Shown in pieces: positions 43,825 through 54,400 of a DNA stretch of 64,000 nucleotides (the stretch's first letter is position 1; each line of letters starts with the position of its first letter). Both the position numbers and the translations under genes were made by a program. This DNA comes from Leptospira sp. WS4.C2. GTDB taxonomy: Bacteria; Spirochaetota; Leptospiria; Leptospirales; Leptospiraceae. The stretch covers positions 3,003,501 to 3,067,500 of the forward strand of contig NZ_CP162139.1 in assembly GCF_040833985.1 (NCBI RefSeq), given 5' to 3'. A model generated the notes under the pieces. The model had not been told where the DNA came from, did no database searches, and was given only the letters and a program-made list of their open reading frames with translations.

Positions 43825-45024
43825 ATGGTTGCGAATGAATTAACTTTCCTTGTTATCGAAGATGACGACTTTCAAAGAGAAGTTATAATCGATATTTTAT
43901 CACGATTAGGTGCAAAAAAAGTAACGGAAGCAAGATCTGGAACAGAAGCTTTGGCAATATTAAATTCGTTAAGTTCAAGTTCCATTGATATTATTCTTTG
44001 CGATCTAAACATGCCCGAAATGGATGGAATGGAATTTCTTAGACATATAGGAACCTCACATTCCTCAATTGCAACTATTATCATGAGTGCTTTGGATGGA
44101 GCATTGATTGAATCTGTTAGGAAAATGGCCAATGCTTATGGTACTTCTTTACTCGGGGCTATCGAAAAACCGATTACGCCGGCCCAGTTGGAAACATTAT
44201 TTTCTATATACAAATCCCGCGAGTTGAAGCAAAGAAAAGAACCCAATCAGGAATCTCTTTTTACATTAGGAGAGGTATTAGAAGGTTTGACCAATGGAGA
44301 ATTTACTCCTTTTTTTCAGCCAAAAATTAAGTTGGATACTGGCAAACTTATTGGTGCAGAAGCTTTGGCGAGATGGATTCATCCGCAACGCGGTATCATA
44401 GGACCATATGCATTTATTGATTTATTAGAAAAATCTTCTAATATAGATATATTAACATTTACTATGTTAGAAGAATCAGCTAGGGCATGCAATGTGATGC
44501 ATACAAAAGGTTATAAAATTTCAATGTCGGTTAATCTTTCTCTTACTTCATTGGCTGACATAAAACTTGCAGATAAAATCACTCGGATCGTATTAGAATC
44601 AGGAGTGGATCCTAAATACATAATACTCGAGATAACAGAAACCGCAGCCATGACAGAAATGGCTCCAGCTCTCGAAAATCTAGCACGCCTTCGCATGAAA
44701 GGCTTTGGCTTATCCATTGATGATTATGGCACTGGATATTCTAGTATGCAACAAATCTCTCGCATAGCTTTTACCGAATTAAAGATAGACCAGTCATTTG
44801 TTCGGGAAATGACAACTAGCAATATTTCAAAAGTTCTGATCAATTCTAGTATTGAAATGGCAACAAAACTTCAAATGAAATGCACTGCGGAAGGTATTGA
44901 AACTAAAAATGACTGGGAACAATTGAAAAACATGAATTGCGACCTAGGGCAAGGTTACTTTATAGCAAAACCCATGAAATTCGATGATTTTGTGAAATTT
45001 TGTGATCAAAATTTGAATCATTAA
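43825..45024 (+). CDS. REC-EAL cyclic-di-GMP phosphodiesterase
   Basis: The 399-residue protein joins a receiver domain (Asp60 in DIILCDLNMPEMDG) to an EAL domain. The catalytic residues all appear present: EAL itself in IGAEALARW, NLSL, ILEITET, SIDDYGTGYSS, LKIDQSF and AEGIET. So it should hydrolyse cyclic-di-GMP when phosphorylated, probably by the hybrid kinase upstream. It lies 29 bp downstream of that gene. Confidence 0.92.
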   Translation: MVANELTFLVIEDDDFQREVIIDILSRLGAKKVTEARSGTEALAILNSLSSSSIDIILCDLNMPEMDGMEFLRHIGTSHSSIATIIMSALDGALIESVRKMANAYGTSLLGAIEKPITPAQLETLFSIYKSRELKQRKEPNQESLFTLGEVLEGLTNGEFTPFFQPKIKLDTGKLIGAEALARWIHPQRGIIGPYAFIDLLEKSSNIDILTFTMLEESARACNVMHTKGYKISMSVNLSLTSLADIKLADKITRIVLESGVDPKYIILEITETAAMTEMAPALENLARLRMKGFGLSIDDYGTGYSSMQQISRIAFTELKIDQSFVREMTTSNISKVLINSSIEMATKLQMKCTAEGIETKNDWEQLKNMNCDLGQGYFIAKPMKFDDFVKFCDQNLNH

Positions 45025-45182
45025 GCAGCCCTATCAAATCAATATCTTCTCCAACAATTAGAATAGGTTAAGAATCGATTATTTTCAACAACTTGCGATA
45101 AAGTTCTATAATGAATCTATTTACAACAATAAGATTCTAAAAAAAATAATCCTTATATTGAATTTTGATCGGAAGCAAGTAT

Positions 45183-46244
45183 ATGCCAACAAACATCGAA
45201 TTAGAAACATTAGAAGCCGTACAAAACTATTATGGAAAGATTCTTCAAACAAATAAAGATTTAAAGACAACCGCCTGCTGTAGTATTGAGGCGTTACCTC
45301 CTGCCTATTTGCCACTGATTTCAAAAATTCATCCCAAGGTTAAAGAAAAATTTTATGGATGCGGGTCTCCCTTTCCACCGGCATTATCTGGCAGGAAAAT
45401 TTTAGATTTAGGATGCGGATCAGGTAGAGATGTATATTTATTAGCCCAATTAGTTGGCGAATCAGGATCCGTCATCGGAATTGATATGACAAAAGAACAA
45501 TTGGATGTTGCAAATGCTTATCTTGATTACCACCGCCAAGAATTTGCATACAAAAAATCTAATGTTTCATTTATTGAAGGTTATATCGAAAATTTAAAAA
45601 CATGCGGAATCGAAGACAATTCCATTGACTTGATTGTTTCTAATTGTGTTACAAATCTTTCACCTAACAAAAAAATGGTGTTTTCTGAAATATTTAGAGT
45701 ATTAAAACCAGGTGGAGAATTATACTTTTCTGATGTGTTTTCTGACCAAAGAGTTCCCGAAGAACTAAAAGAAGATCCAATCTTACTTGGAGAATGTTTA
45801 GGTGGGGCGTTGTATACAGAGGATTTTAGAAGGTTACTCTCTCAATTAGGAGTCCACGACTTCCGTGTTGTATCTCAATCCAAAATCAACTTACTAAATT
45901 CAAAAATTGAAGAAAAAGTTGGGAATATTAATTTTTATTCAATCACCTTTAGAGCATTTAAAATTCCTTTGGAAGATCGCTGCGAAGATTATGGTCAGGT
46001 TGCTTATTACAAAGGAACCATTGATGGGTATCCGCATAATTTCACATTAGATGATCATCACATTTTTATTACAGGGAAACCAATGTTAGTTTGTGGAAAT
46101 ACGGCCGATATGATCTCAACCACTCACTACAAAGAGCATTTCCAAATCATTGGGGACAAATCCAAACATTTTGGACTATTTGATTGCGGTCCAAATCCAG
46201 TTGCCTCAATTTCTGGTGAACAGCTATCGGGTGCCTGCTGTTAG
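45183..46244 (+). CDS. arsM: arsenite S-adenosylmethionine methyltransferase-like
   Basis: The 353-residue protein has the SAM-binding motif KILDLGCGSGRDVYLLAQLVG and the Cys residues expected for arsenite methylation: a Cys pair in TTACCSIE, SNCVTNLS, and GECLGGALY. The tail ends GACC. It should methylate arsenite to volatile or less toxic forms, like ArsM/AS3MT. I chose the ATG at 45183 over a TTG at 45165 because GGAAG precedes it. No arsenic operon genes lie beside it; the ArsR-type gene at 36465 is far away. Confidence 0.85.
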   Translation: MPTNIELETLEAVQNYYGKILQTNKDLKTTACCSIEALPPAYLPLISKIHPKVKEKFYGCGSPFPPALSGRKILDLGCGSGRDVYLLAQLVGESGSVIGIDMTKEQLDVANAYLDYHRQEFAYKKSNVSFIEGYIENLKTCGIEDNSIDLIVSNCVTNLSPNKKMVFSEIFRVLKPGGELYFSDVFSDQRVPEELKEDPILLGECLGGALYTEDFRRLLSQLGVHDFRVVSQSKINLLNSKIEEKVGNINFYSITFRAFKIPLEDRCEDYGQVAYYKGTIDGYPHNFTLDDHHIFITGKPMLVCGNTADMISTTHYKEHFQIIGDKSKHFGLFDCGPNPVASISGEQLSGACC

Positions 46245-46427
46245 TAGCCATTATAACACGAACATTCGAAAAAACCAAACAAATCCCTGATCTCTTTTTT
46301 GGCATTGTGCTTACAGACGTTACATTTTTCCATATATTTTGGTATAAATTTATAGTATATTAAATATTCATAAATCCGAATTTTACTATTTACTATTTAA
46401 ATATTACCATATAACTTTGTCTATGCC

Positions 46428-47381
46428 ATGAAACCGATTCTCCTAATAACTCTTCTTTTCTGTCTGTTTGGCTGCAAAAAAAAGGACTCCTCGAATACTG
46501 AATTGATTCTCTTAAGCCTGTTTCTCCTGACTCCCAACGATGTTATTTTGGAACTGGGTTATCCTGGTTCGCAGAACCAACTGCAGAACGGAGATCTCGC
46601 AGGCAAACTTTCAGGCATTACTTTAAAGGTGGGTGGGATTACTGCAACCGGCGTTTCTGCAGTCACTTCTGATACTATCCAATTCACAATGCCGACGATT
46701 CCAGGTATTACCGAAAATTCCGCTGTCGATTTTGTAGTCGAAAAAGACGGTGGAGTTGTTTTCTCTACGAAGGTCCGGTACAGGCCACTACTAAGTTGGA
46801 CGATCAATGAACCGCATTCGACTTATCGCCCTATTGATAGTAGAGATAATAAAAGTTTTTTCCAAATAACTGCGACTACAGCCACCCATGTATTCAATTC
46901 CTTTGGTCATGACGCATTTGATTTGGATTTATATTACTTCACAAGTTTGAACGCAAACCCTGTTGCCTTTGCTGAAAAAAGAAGGAATGGTGCTGAATTC
47001 AATCGTGTTGCCCTCAACGCAGGAAACGTTTATATTATGGTAAAACACATCAGTGGTTTTAGTGGCTCATACAATTTACAAGTAGCTAATAGTGGGGTTG
47101 TGGCAAGTTCTTCCGCAAAGTTAACTTATTCAGGTTATACTTTTAATTTATGTTATGACACCATGGGAACCGGTCCTGCAACCGGTAACAATTGTGATGC
47201 ACAAATGGCTGTATATTCACCCACTAGATCCGGGCGGTGCACCTATCCAACCGATCAAGGACTGACGACAAGAAACTACTATCTTGAGGGAGGATTCGAC
47301 ACAGCCTATGCAGAAAACACTTGCCTCTTCCCTGGTGGTGGCTCCCAAAATGAAGCGGAATCTATTTTTATAGCCAACTAA
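46428..47381 (+). CDS. lipoprotein, unknown function
   Basis: The 317-residue protein starts with a lipoprotein signal ending LFCLFGC (Cys16). An IPT/TIG-like segment follows (LELGYPGSQNQLQNGDLAGKLSGITLKVGGI), a fold common in bacterial surface proteins, and then a pre-peptidase-like beta region with DAFDLDLYYFTSL and GNVYIMVKHISGFSGSYNLQV. The C-terminal part has paired Cys (CYDTMG, NNCDAQ, GRCTYP, NTCLFP). No enzyme motif is seen. A cell-surface or outer-membrane location is likely. Confidence 0.7.
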   Translation: MKPILLITLLFCLFGCKKKDSSNTELILLSLFLLTPNDVILELGYPGSQNQLQNGDLAGKLSGITLKVGGITATGVSAVTSDTIQFTMPTIPGITENSAVDFVVEKDGGVVFSTKVRYRPLLSWTINEPHSTYRPIDSRDNKSFFQITATTATHVFNSFGHDAFDLDLYYFTSLNANPVAFAEKRRNGAEFNRVALNAGNVYIMVKHISGFSGSYNLQVANSGVVASSSAKLTYSGYTFNLCYDTMGTGPATGNNCDAQMAVYSPTRSGRCTYPTDQGLTTRNYYLEGGFDTAYAENTCLFPGGGSQNEAESIFIAN

Positions 47382-47473
47382 CGGTAATTTCACTGTCCAT
47401 AAATCTCATGGGAGTTTCGGACAGTGTTTTTCGCTAAATAAGAATGGCGGTGCCTTACAACCTCAATGGACAC

Positions 47474-49432
47474 CTAATACTTAATTTTTTCTGTATACAT
47501 AGAATCAATCAACGTTTGGTATCTAGCCGTAACGACATGCCTCTTGATGGAAAGTTTTGCCGACAATTCGTCCCCAGCTTCAAATGCCTTAGGAAGTAGT
47601 CGCACCTCAACAATTTTTTCAAAACTTTTAAATCCATTCTCTGTACGAATCATACTTTTTACTTCCTCTACCATTTTTTTATGAACAAGTTGATTCTCAG
47701 CTAGTTCTTCGTAAGTAGAACCGTATTCTTTGAACTTTTCGAGTGAGGGCAAAATCAAAGCACCTAAAAATTTTTGGTCCTGACCTACAACCATAACCTG
47801 ATCGATGAATAGAGATTGAGTTAACTTATTTTCAATTGGTACAGGTTCGATATTTTCTCCATTGAGGAGGACAATCGTTTCTTTCGTTCTGCCAACAACT
47901 TTCAACGTATCATTAAAAGTAATGATTCCAAGGTCTCCTGTATTAAACCAACCATCGTGTGACAATACTTTGGTGGTAATATCAGGTCTTTTGTAATAAC
48001 CTTTCATAATCTGGGGTCCACGTACATACACTTCACCCTTAACACCTCTTTTTGGTGGATATACGATTTCTCCCGTTTCTAAATCCTTCAGTTGAATTTC
48101 TGTTCCTGGAAATAGAGGTCCTACGCTACCAACAACAAAATGTTTTGGTGTACGAAATGCAAGTCCCGGAGAAGTTTCCGTTAAACCATATCCTTCGAAT
48201 ACAGGAATACCGATCGTATTAAAAAATTCATCAATATGAAAAGGTAAAGATCCACCTCCAGAAACAGTCCCTCTTAATTTTCCACCGGTCACCTGTCTGA
48301 CTTTCCTTAATACAATTGAATCAAAAATTAGATATGGAACAGAGAAAATGATGAATGAAAGTAAAGAGAAAATGGCAAGTGTACTGGACTGTATTAAATT
48401 TCGGCCGGAAATATCCAAACGATTCCCTTTAAAAAAATGTAGGGATCTTTGTATCTTTAAAGCAGAACCATAGGCTAAATTGAATAAAATTATTTTGAAT
48501 AAAGAACTTGTTTGGATCTTCGACTGCATACCCTGGTAAATGTTTTCCCAAAGTCTTGGTGCGGATGCCATGAAAGTAGGTTTCACAATCATTAAGTCTT
48601 CGCGGATATTTCTTACGTTCGTATAATATTGTGCCGCACCCATGGCAACGGTTCCCATTTGGAAAACTCTTTCAAAACTATGCCAAACTGGTAAAATAGA
48701 TAGAAATCGATCTTTGGGACCAATATCTATTGGAATGTTTCTTAACTGAGAAATCATGTTTGCATGAGTTAACATCACGCCTTTGGGTTCTCCCGTAGTT
48801 CCTGAAGTATAAATAATTGTAAATATATCATCTGGTTTGATGGCAGAGACTCTATCTTCGACTCTTCTGTCACCTAACTCGCGCAGTCTTTTTCCTTTTG
48901 CGACAAGATCACTCAAGTATGTGATGTTTGGAATGGTTCGCAAGTTTTGATTGATTTGTTTATTCTCACGAAGTTTTTCCTTTTTATCTGGCGCATTGGA
49001 TTCCTCATTCATAAGAATTACATGGTTTATTTTTGGTAGATCAGCGATATTTTTCTCAATCTTCTTAAGTATTGTTTCATTTTCTACGAAAACCATCGTT
49101 GCATCGGAATGCGGAAGTATGTATTTAATATCGCCGTCTGTCACATCGGTTCCACGCGGAACATCTGCAGCTCCACTGAGCAAAATTCCATAATTAGTAA
49201 TGATCCATTCTTTCCTATTGTCCGAAAGAACCGCTACATGCTCACGAGCTTTTAATCCAATGTCAATTAACCCAGTGGCAAGAGCAACACCGGACTCATA
49301 AACCTCACGAAAACTTATAGTTGAGAACTGTTTATCTTTATTTCGTGTTCCAAATGCAGGTTTCTCCCCATACTTCTCAGAACTTTCATAAAACAATTCT
49401 GCTAAATTTTTCGCTGTGACTTTTGAACTCAT
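47474..49432 (-). CDS. long-chain acyl-CoA ligase
   Basis: The 652-residue AMP-binding enzyme activates fatty acids with ATP and CoA. The P-loop motif IIYTSGTTGEPKGVMLTH is near residue 200. FEGYGLTETSPG and DGWFNTGDLG follow, and the substrate region KVVGRTKETIVLLNGENIEP closes the pattern. I chose the ATG at 49432, with GGAG upstream; a longer reading adds nine odd residues. The central hydrophobic stretch (SLLSFIIFSVPYLIF) fits membrane contact, as in the FadD15-like group. An AraC regulator gene lies directly upstream. Confidence 0.9.
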   Translation of the reverse strand: MSSKVTAKNLAELFYESSEKYGEKPAFGTRNKDKQFSTISFREVYESGVALATGLIDIGLKAREHVAVLSDNRKEWIITNYGILLSGAADVPRGTDVTDGDIKYILPHSDATMVFVENETILKKIEKNIADLPKINHVILMNEESNAPDKKEKLRENKQINQNLRTIPNITYLSDLVAKGKRLRELGDRRVEDRVSAIKPDDIFTIIYTSGTTGEPKGVMLTHANMISQLRNIPIDIGPKDRFLSILPVWHSFERVFQMGTVAMGAAQYYTNVRNIREDLMIVKPTFMASAPRLWENIYQGMQSKIQTSSLFKIILFNLAYGSALKIQRSLHFFKGNRLDISGRNLIQSSTLAIFSLLSFIIFSVPYLIFDSIVLRKVRQVTGGKLRGTVSGGGSLPFHIDEFFNTIGIPVFEGYGLTETSPGLAFRTPKHFVVGSVGPLFPGTEIQLKDLETGEIVYPPKRGVKGEVYVRGPQIMKGYYKRPDITTKVLSHDGWFNTGDLGIITFNDTLKVVGRTKETIVLLNGENIEPVPIENKLTQSLFIDQVMVVGQDQKFLGALILPSLEKFKEYGSTYEELAENQLVHKKMVEEVKSMIRTENGFKSFEKIVEVRLLPKAFEAGDELSAKLSIKRHVVTARYQTLIDSMYTEKIKY

Positions 49433-49494
49433 ATTTCTTTTTCTCCGATATAAATACAATACCAGATTCTGAAAGTTGGTCTTGAACGCAGCGG

Positions 49495-50289
49495 CTACTT
49501 AGCAAAGAAAATTGCAGTAAAGGGTTCTTTCTTTTTTGTAAAATCAGAAGGGGTAATACCAAAGGACCTGCGGAAGATACGTGTAAAATGTGACTGATCA
49601 GCAAAACCTCCTTCGTGGGCCGCATTAATTAAATGTGGATGATTCGCTAAATAGTCTACAGCCTTTTTTGTTTTCAGCCAAAGTCGGTAGATCGAATAAG
49701 GAACTCCAATTTCTTCACGAAACAGATGACGAAAGCGCTCAACGGATAACGAAACATTTGCTGCTAAGCGACTGAGGGAAAAATCTTCAAGGTCTATATG
49801 TTGGATACTTTTTTTGATACGTATATCCATTATGCGACTTGTAGGATAAATGAAATCTTTTTGAATAATATCTAGAAGTAAAGAACGGCCTTTTCCATTG
49901 GGTGAATTTAAAATTTGGTTGATTTGATGTTTTATGTTTTCAGTAAATAAATCTCCGACCTCAAACGGTTTATGATTACTAGCTAGACTTCGTTCATGAA
50001 AAAGTTGAAATCCTGTTGTTAATGGATCCAAATAAAGCAAAGTCAACTTACCGTTCTCACACCTCATTTCATGACTCACTCCAGAAGGAATACAAACAGC
50101 ACGATATTTTTTCCAATCACCGTCTGAAGTGCGCAATTCAATTACACCGGAATCAGGCAAACTGATCTGAATATAAAAATGGCTATGACGATGGGTTGAA
50201 AATCCATCACCACGATAGGTAGCAAAATCTTCCCAAATCAAAAATTGTTTCATGGGTATAAATTTAGAATCATCACTTTCGTCACTCAA
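49495..50289 (-). CDS. AraC-family transcription regulator
   Basis: The 264-residue protein has an N-terminal cupin-like sensor domain (THRHSHFYIQISLPDSG with metal-type His residues, and AVCIPSGVSHEMRC). A C-terminal double helix-turn-helix follows (LSRLAANVSLSVERFRHLFREEIGVPYSIYRLWLK, then AAHEGGFADQSHFTRIFRRSFGITPSDF). It lies 62 bp upstream of the acyl-CoA ligase on the same strand, so it may regulate or be co-transcribed with it. The inducer is unknown. Confidence 0.88.
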   Translation of the reverse strand: MSDESDDSKFIPMKQFLIWEDFATYRGDGFSTHRHSHFYIQISLPDSGVIELRTSDGDWKKYRAVCIPSGVSHEMRCENGKLTLLYLDPLTTGFQLFHERSLASNHKPFEVGDLFTENIKHQINQILNSPNGKGRSLLLDIIQKDFIYPTSRIMDIRIKKSIQHIDLEDFSLSRLAANVSLSVERFRHLFREEIGVPYSIYRLWLKTKKAVDYLANHPHLINAAHEGGFADQSHFTRIFRRSFGITPSDFTKKKEPFTAIFFAK

Positions 50290-50291
50290 AG

Positions 50292-50307
50292 TTCCCAGGT
50301 TTGGGAA
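50292..50307. promoter_or_regulatory. inverted repeat at the AraC gene start
   Basis: TTCCCA and TGGGAA arms around GGTT lie only three bases from the AraC start codon on the minus strand. It is a candidate autoregulatory site or start-region hairpin. Confidence 0.3.
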
Positions 50308-50416
50308 TACAAAGAGCCCAATCAGAGAAACTATGCGAGTGGAAAAACCAAAAGCTTCTAATACTTATTTAGACTGCATCAATCGCATCTGGCCGAACAC
50401 ATAGTTCTGGATTGTA

Positions 50417-51010
50417 TTATAGAAAAGCATCTTCTAATGGTTTAAATACTAATCGGCTCACACCGACAGGCATAAAAAATCCAATCGTTTCTACTGATTT
50501 TGAAGAACCCCCATAAACTTCGATTGCGACAGAAGTTTCCGCTGACTCCGCAATTAATATTTCTTGGAACTTTGGATACACTTTGGTCGGTGCTAAAAAG
50601 TAAGATAAAAAATTCTTAAAAGGAAAAGATGCAGCCAATCCATTCGTTTTAGGTAGTGCAAATGTTTTAAACTTTTCTGTCACTAGTTTCTTTTGGTCAA
50701 CTGTCAATCCGTCCATTCGACAACCTAACACAGATCTTAACTTTTCAGGTTCTGTATCTGGACCATCTAAGTAAATTGCTAGACTATCACATTCATTGAT
50801 TCCTACTGACTCCCAATCTTTTTGAAACTTCTCCCAACTCGCTCCAATATCTTTGTATGCACCTTTATGGATCGAATAGTAAATTTCTGTGGGACCAAAA
50901 GAATCACGACTGACAGTGACTTGTTGGTAACCACCCATATAACCGTAAAAGACGATACCAAGTAGAATCAAAGTCGCAAGCGCGATACCGATGTATTTTA
51001 ATTTGTTCAT
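50417..51010 (-). CDS. membrane-anchored GyrI-like/TEX264-like protein
   Basis: The 197-residue protein has one N-terminal anchor (about 6-25). The rest resembles the GyrI-like ligand-binding fold: EIYYSIHKGAYKDIGASWEKF, CDSLAIYLDGPDTEPEKLRSVLGC and the closing SVETIGFFMPVG. In other bacteria and in TEX264 this domain binds small ligands. It should face the periplasm. No operon partner is visible; the AraC gene is 127 bp downstream. Confidence 0.75.
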   Translation of the reverse strand: MNKLKYIGIALATLILLGIVFYGYMGGYQQVTVSRDSFGPTEIYYSIHKGAYKDIGASWEKFQKDWESVGINECDSLAIYLDGPDTEPEKLRSVLGCRMDGLTVDQKKLVTEKFKTFALPKTNGLAASFPFKNFLSYFLAPTKVYPKFQEILIAESAETSVAIEVYGGSSKSVETIGFFMPVGVSRLVFKPLEDAFL

Positions 51011-51419
51011 ACTGTTTCTCCTGTTCTATTTTAAGTTTCGAATACTCACATTGGTGTAACAAAATATAAAAATCAAATGGAAATTGATGGAACAAATTGA
51101 TATTTTTCCTAAAAGTAGATTTTTGTTTAAAAGATGGTGACGTAAAACTTGGGGCACCTGTGGAAAAACCGATTTTAAATGGAATGACCTTAAAAGGCAA
51201 AATTGTCCCATTTAACATTACAAAACGGTGGTTTTTTGCACACAGACGGACTATTCTACATCAAGAAATACCCGTTAGCGGACGACAATTATTTATCCGC
51301 TAATTAAACTATTTTTTTAGCTTTTTAAAAAAATGTCGTTCCGTCCTATCAACTAACTTTCTATAGTAGCAAAAAACTGTGGATCTACCACCTAACTAAT
51401 ATTCAGAAGGGACCTAACA
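51011..51419. other. intergenic region with inverted repeat
   Basis: This 409-bp region between divergent genes holds TTAGCGGA/TCCGCTAA arms (51275-51282 and 51296-51303, 13-base spacer), followed by a T-run. I see no convincing gene here. The structure is upstream of the giant lipoprotein and could be a terminator or regulator site. Confidence 0.4.
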
Positions 51420-54400
51420 ATGCAAAAAATACTTTCACTCCTAATCTTGGCCGTTTTTTGGAATTGTTCCAATGGTTTCTTTTCCGATCTTTTTCATAAA
51501 AATAAAACTACCTTTCCACTTCCAATTTTAATTAGTGGAGTACCCAAGGTTACGCTTCCCGAAGGCATTCCATCTGATTCGCTTCGGATCAAAGAAGATT
51601 CTAATGTTCCGCGTTTACTCGGTAGATCTCAAGTTCCAGTCGGGAAAATATATGATATATCTTTTGATTTTAAGAAAAAAGGGGGAAATGAGTCCCTTTC
51701 TTATAAAAGCCTTTATTTTGCAAAGCCAGTAGAATTGGAATTTCCAGTTGATTTGGACGGATTGGAATCAAAAGGATTTACGAATGAATTTTACGTTTGG
51801 TACAAAGACTTTGCTACTAACGAATGGAAAGTCCTTCAAAAAGGAATCTTAGATCAAAATACCTCTTCCGTTAAAGTCCAAACCAAGCACTTTACACCAT
51901 TCATTTTAAGTGCACTTCCCTACCTTCCAGGAACAGAGATAGCTGCTGCTTCTTCTTGTTTTACGACCGAAGCCGCTTCCTGGAATTTACAAGGAGTGTT
52001 AGATGATTCATCCGTGAGCCAGGCGAAATTCGGAACTATCGGCGAAGGTTATCGATACTATCAAGATCGTCCCTATTTTGTAAAAGAAGAAGAAGGTGCC
52101 TTTCGGGAGCTAGGATTAGAATTTGCTCTTTTGGTTCCTACTTGTCAAGGTGGGACTGGTACCTGCGGAAATTCTTCCCTCCATTCAGAGTCTACCTCAT
52201 CCGAATACTTAGCCTTTGATGCTGCCAAAAATATTGATGTTTATGTCATGTATGATTCTAGAGGAGGAGTTTCTCCAGCTGATACTTCACAAGACGCAGA
52301 CTGGTTATCCGGATTTACCCTGTTAACGGGTAAATATGTTTACACAACCGAACCAGGGTTAGATCCAGCGCAGACAGTCGGAGCATCAGGTTATAAGATT
52401 TATAAAAAAACATTTCCTCAAGGTTCTCGTGTCAGCTTGGGAGGAAATAAAAAAGGAACCATCGCCCCAGGGATTTCTTCCAACTATTGGGTGGTTGTTA
52501 AACCAGCAGGTATCGAAGGTGGTGTCCAACCTGCTGCGATATTATGCGATGCAGGTCCCGATCCGAGAGAACCAGACTTAGTTAGTGGAAGAACCTTTCC
52601 AGGCTCCGATAGAATTCTTTTTTGGTTAGGCTATCCACCGACAAATGGACCAAAAAAGATCATCATCCGAAGGAGTGAAATTTCTCCTCCTTTAAGTCCA
52701 GCTTCGGGTGAGGAACCAAACGGAACAGAAATCACGCCTTATTCCTATTTGGATACTGGCCTAGTGGAAGGTCATACATACTATTATTCTATTTTTGCAG
52801 TCAACGATGATGGTATGTATAGTGGAATTACCATTGGAATGGAAACCACTGGACCCGATACAGACGGAGATGGACTTACTGATTCGGTAGAAATTAACAC
52901 TGGTTTTACATTTAGTCCAAGTATTAATGTTTATCCACCATTGTTTTATAGAGCGACAAATCCTGATTGTGACGGAGATGGTATCAACGACGGGATGGAA
53001 ATTGCACATGGAACAAATCCGTGTTCGAACGGTGATTCTACACCTCCAGTGGTAACCGTTTCAGATTATTCTCAAAATGCTAGCTCTGGAATCATAGATT
53101 TGAATGTCCGCGTTGTAGATGGAGAAAATAATCATCTTATGAGTTTCTGTTATATTCGCCAATTCACTCCGGGTATGAAAGAAGAAGAATTCTTAAGAAA
53201 ACCTTTTTCTCTAGATCTATATTCTCCTGCTTTCTACCAGAATGAGTCATTGGACCGTTGGATATACAACTGTGAAAATCCAAAAATTTTCAGCTACCGT
53301 TTAGGAAAACTAGGAAGTGGTCTACCAGACAGATTTGCAATCTGGGGAAGAGATAGTTACGGAAATATTTCTGAGCCAGTCTTACGAGAATATAAAGTTA
53401 GAGAAATAAAAGCAGAAAATACTCTGATGATTAACCCAGTAGATATATTAAGGAATAATTCTGGTTTTAATATCTTTACCCTTAGCTTCGATTTAATCAA
53501 AGATTGGAAAGGGGTCAATCCAGATCTCTTACAAGGAATTACACGAACTCAGTTATATGATACCGAAAATAACCGGATCAATAAAAAAGGACACGTGATT
53601 CCCGTAAAATATATGCCAAGTTATTATACCGTTGATCAATATGGTTTGCCAGGTTTTATCACTTTATCAACAAATGTTGCCAGTTACTATGAGCCTAGAA
53701 CCACACCAGGCCAAGGCCAAACTTTTGTGAAAAAGAATGATGTGCCAATTGATTACCAATTTTCTGAATCCCGCCCGCAAGCAATTCATTTCCCAACGCA
53801 ATTAGGAACAGATGTGGGAATTACGGCTCTTTATTCGGGAGCAACAAACCTACAACAAAGTGTGTTTAAAATTGAGGGAGGATACCTTTCTGCTATATCG
53901 AATTTAGTTCCAGGAATTCCTACTGGTTTCTACCCTAGTTCCATTTTACCATATGATTTTGGACAGGGATTCGGTTTGCTAAATGGCAACCAATTTCAAG
54001 ATTATACTTTAAATTCTTGGACCTCCCCATTGTATCAAACCTTTGGTTTAGGAATCATTGATTCAAATTTTTCTGATGTCATTTCCATTGACAAATTAAA
54101 TCGATACAATCCGCAAAATGAAGCAGAAACTTATGCCGTCTTAAAGTCCACCTCACCTACAGATCTAAAGATTCTATATAGAAAATCTGGTGACTTAAAT
54201 TTTACGTCGATTCCTGTAACCGGAATACCTAACGGATTTATTGGCTTACAAACAATGTTTGTATCTTACAAAGATTTTTCAGGAAACCCAGTATATCATT
54301 TATACCTATATGGTCGGAAAAATCCAAGCACAGTAGATACATTAATTCGATATAGGATTTCAAGCTCTGAAGGAATACCGAATTTCACTTTAGATCGAGA

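Noticed and set aside
51097..51303. Plus-strand frame of 68 codons upstream of the giant lipoprotein
   Set aside because: It has no ribosome site, its composition is like the intergenic DNA, and an inverted repeat lies at its end.
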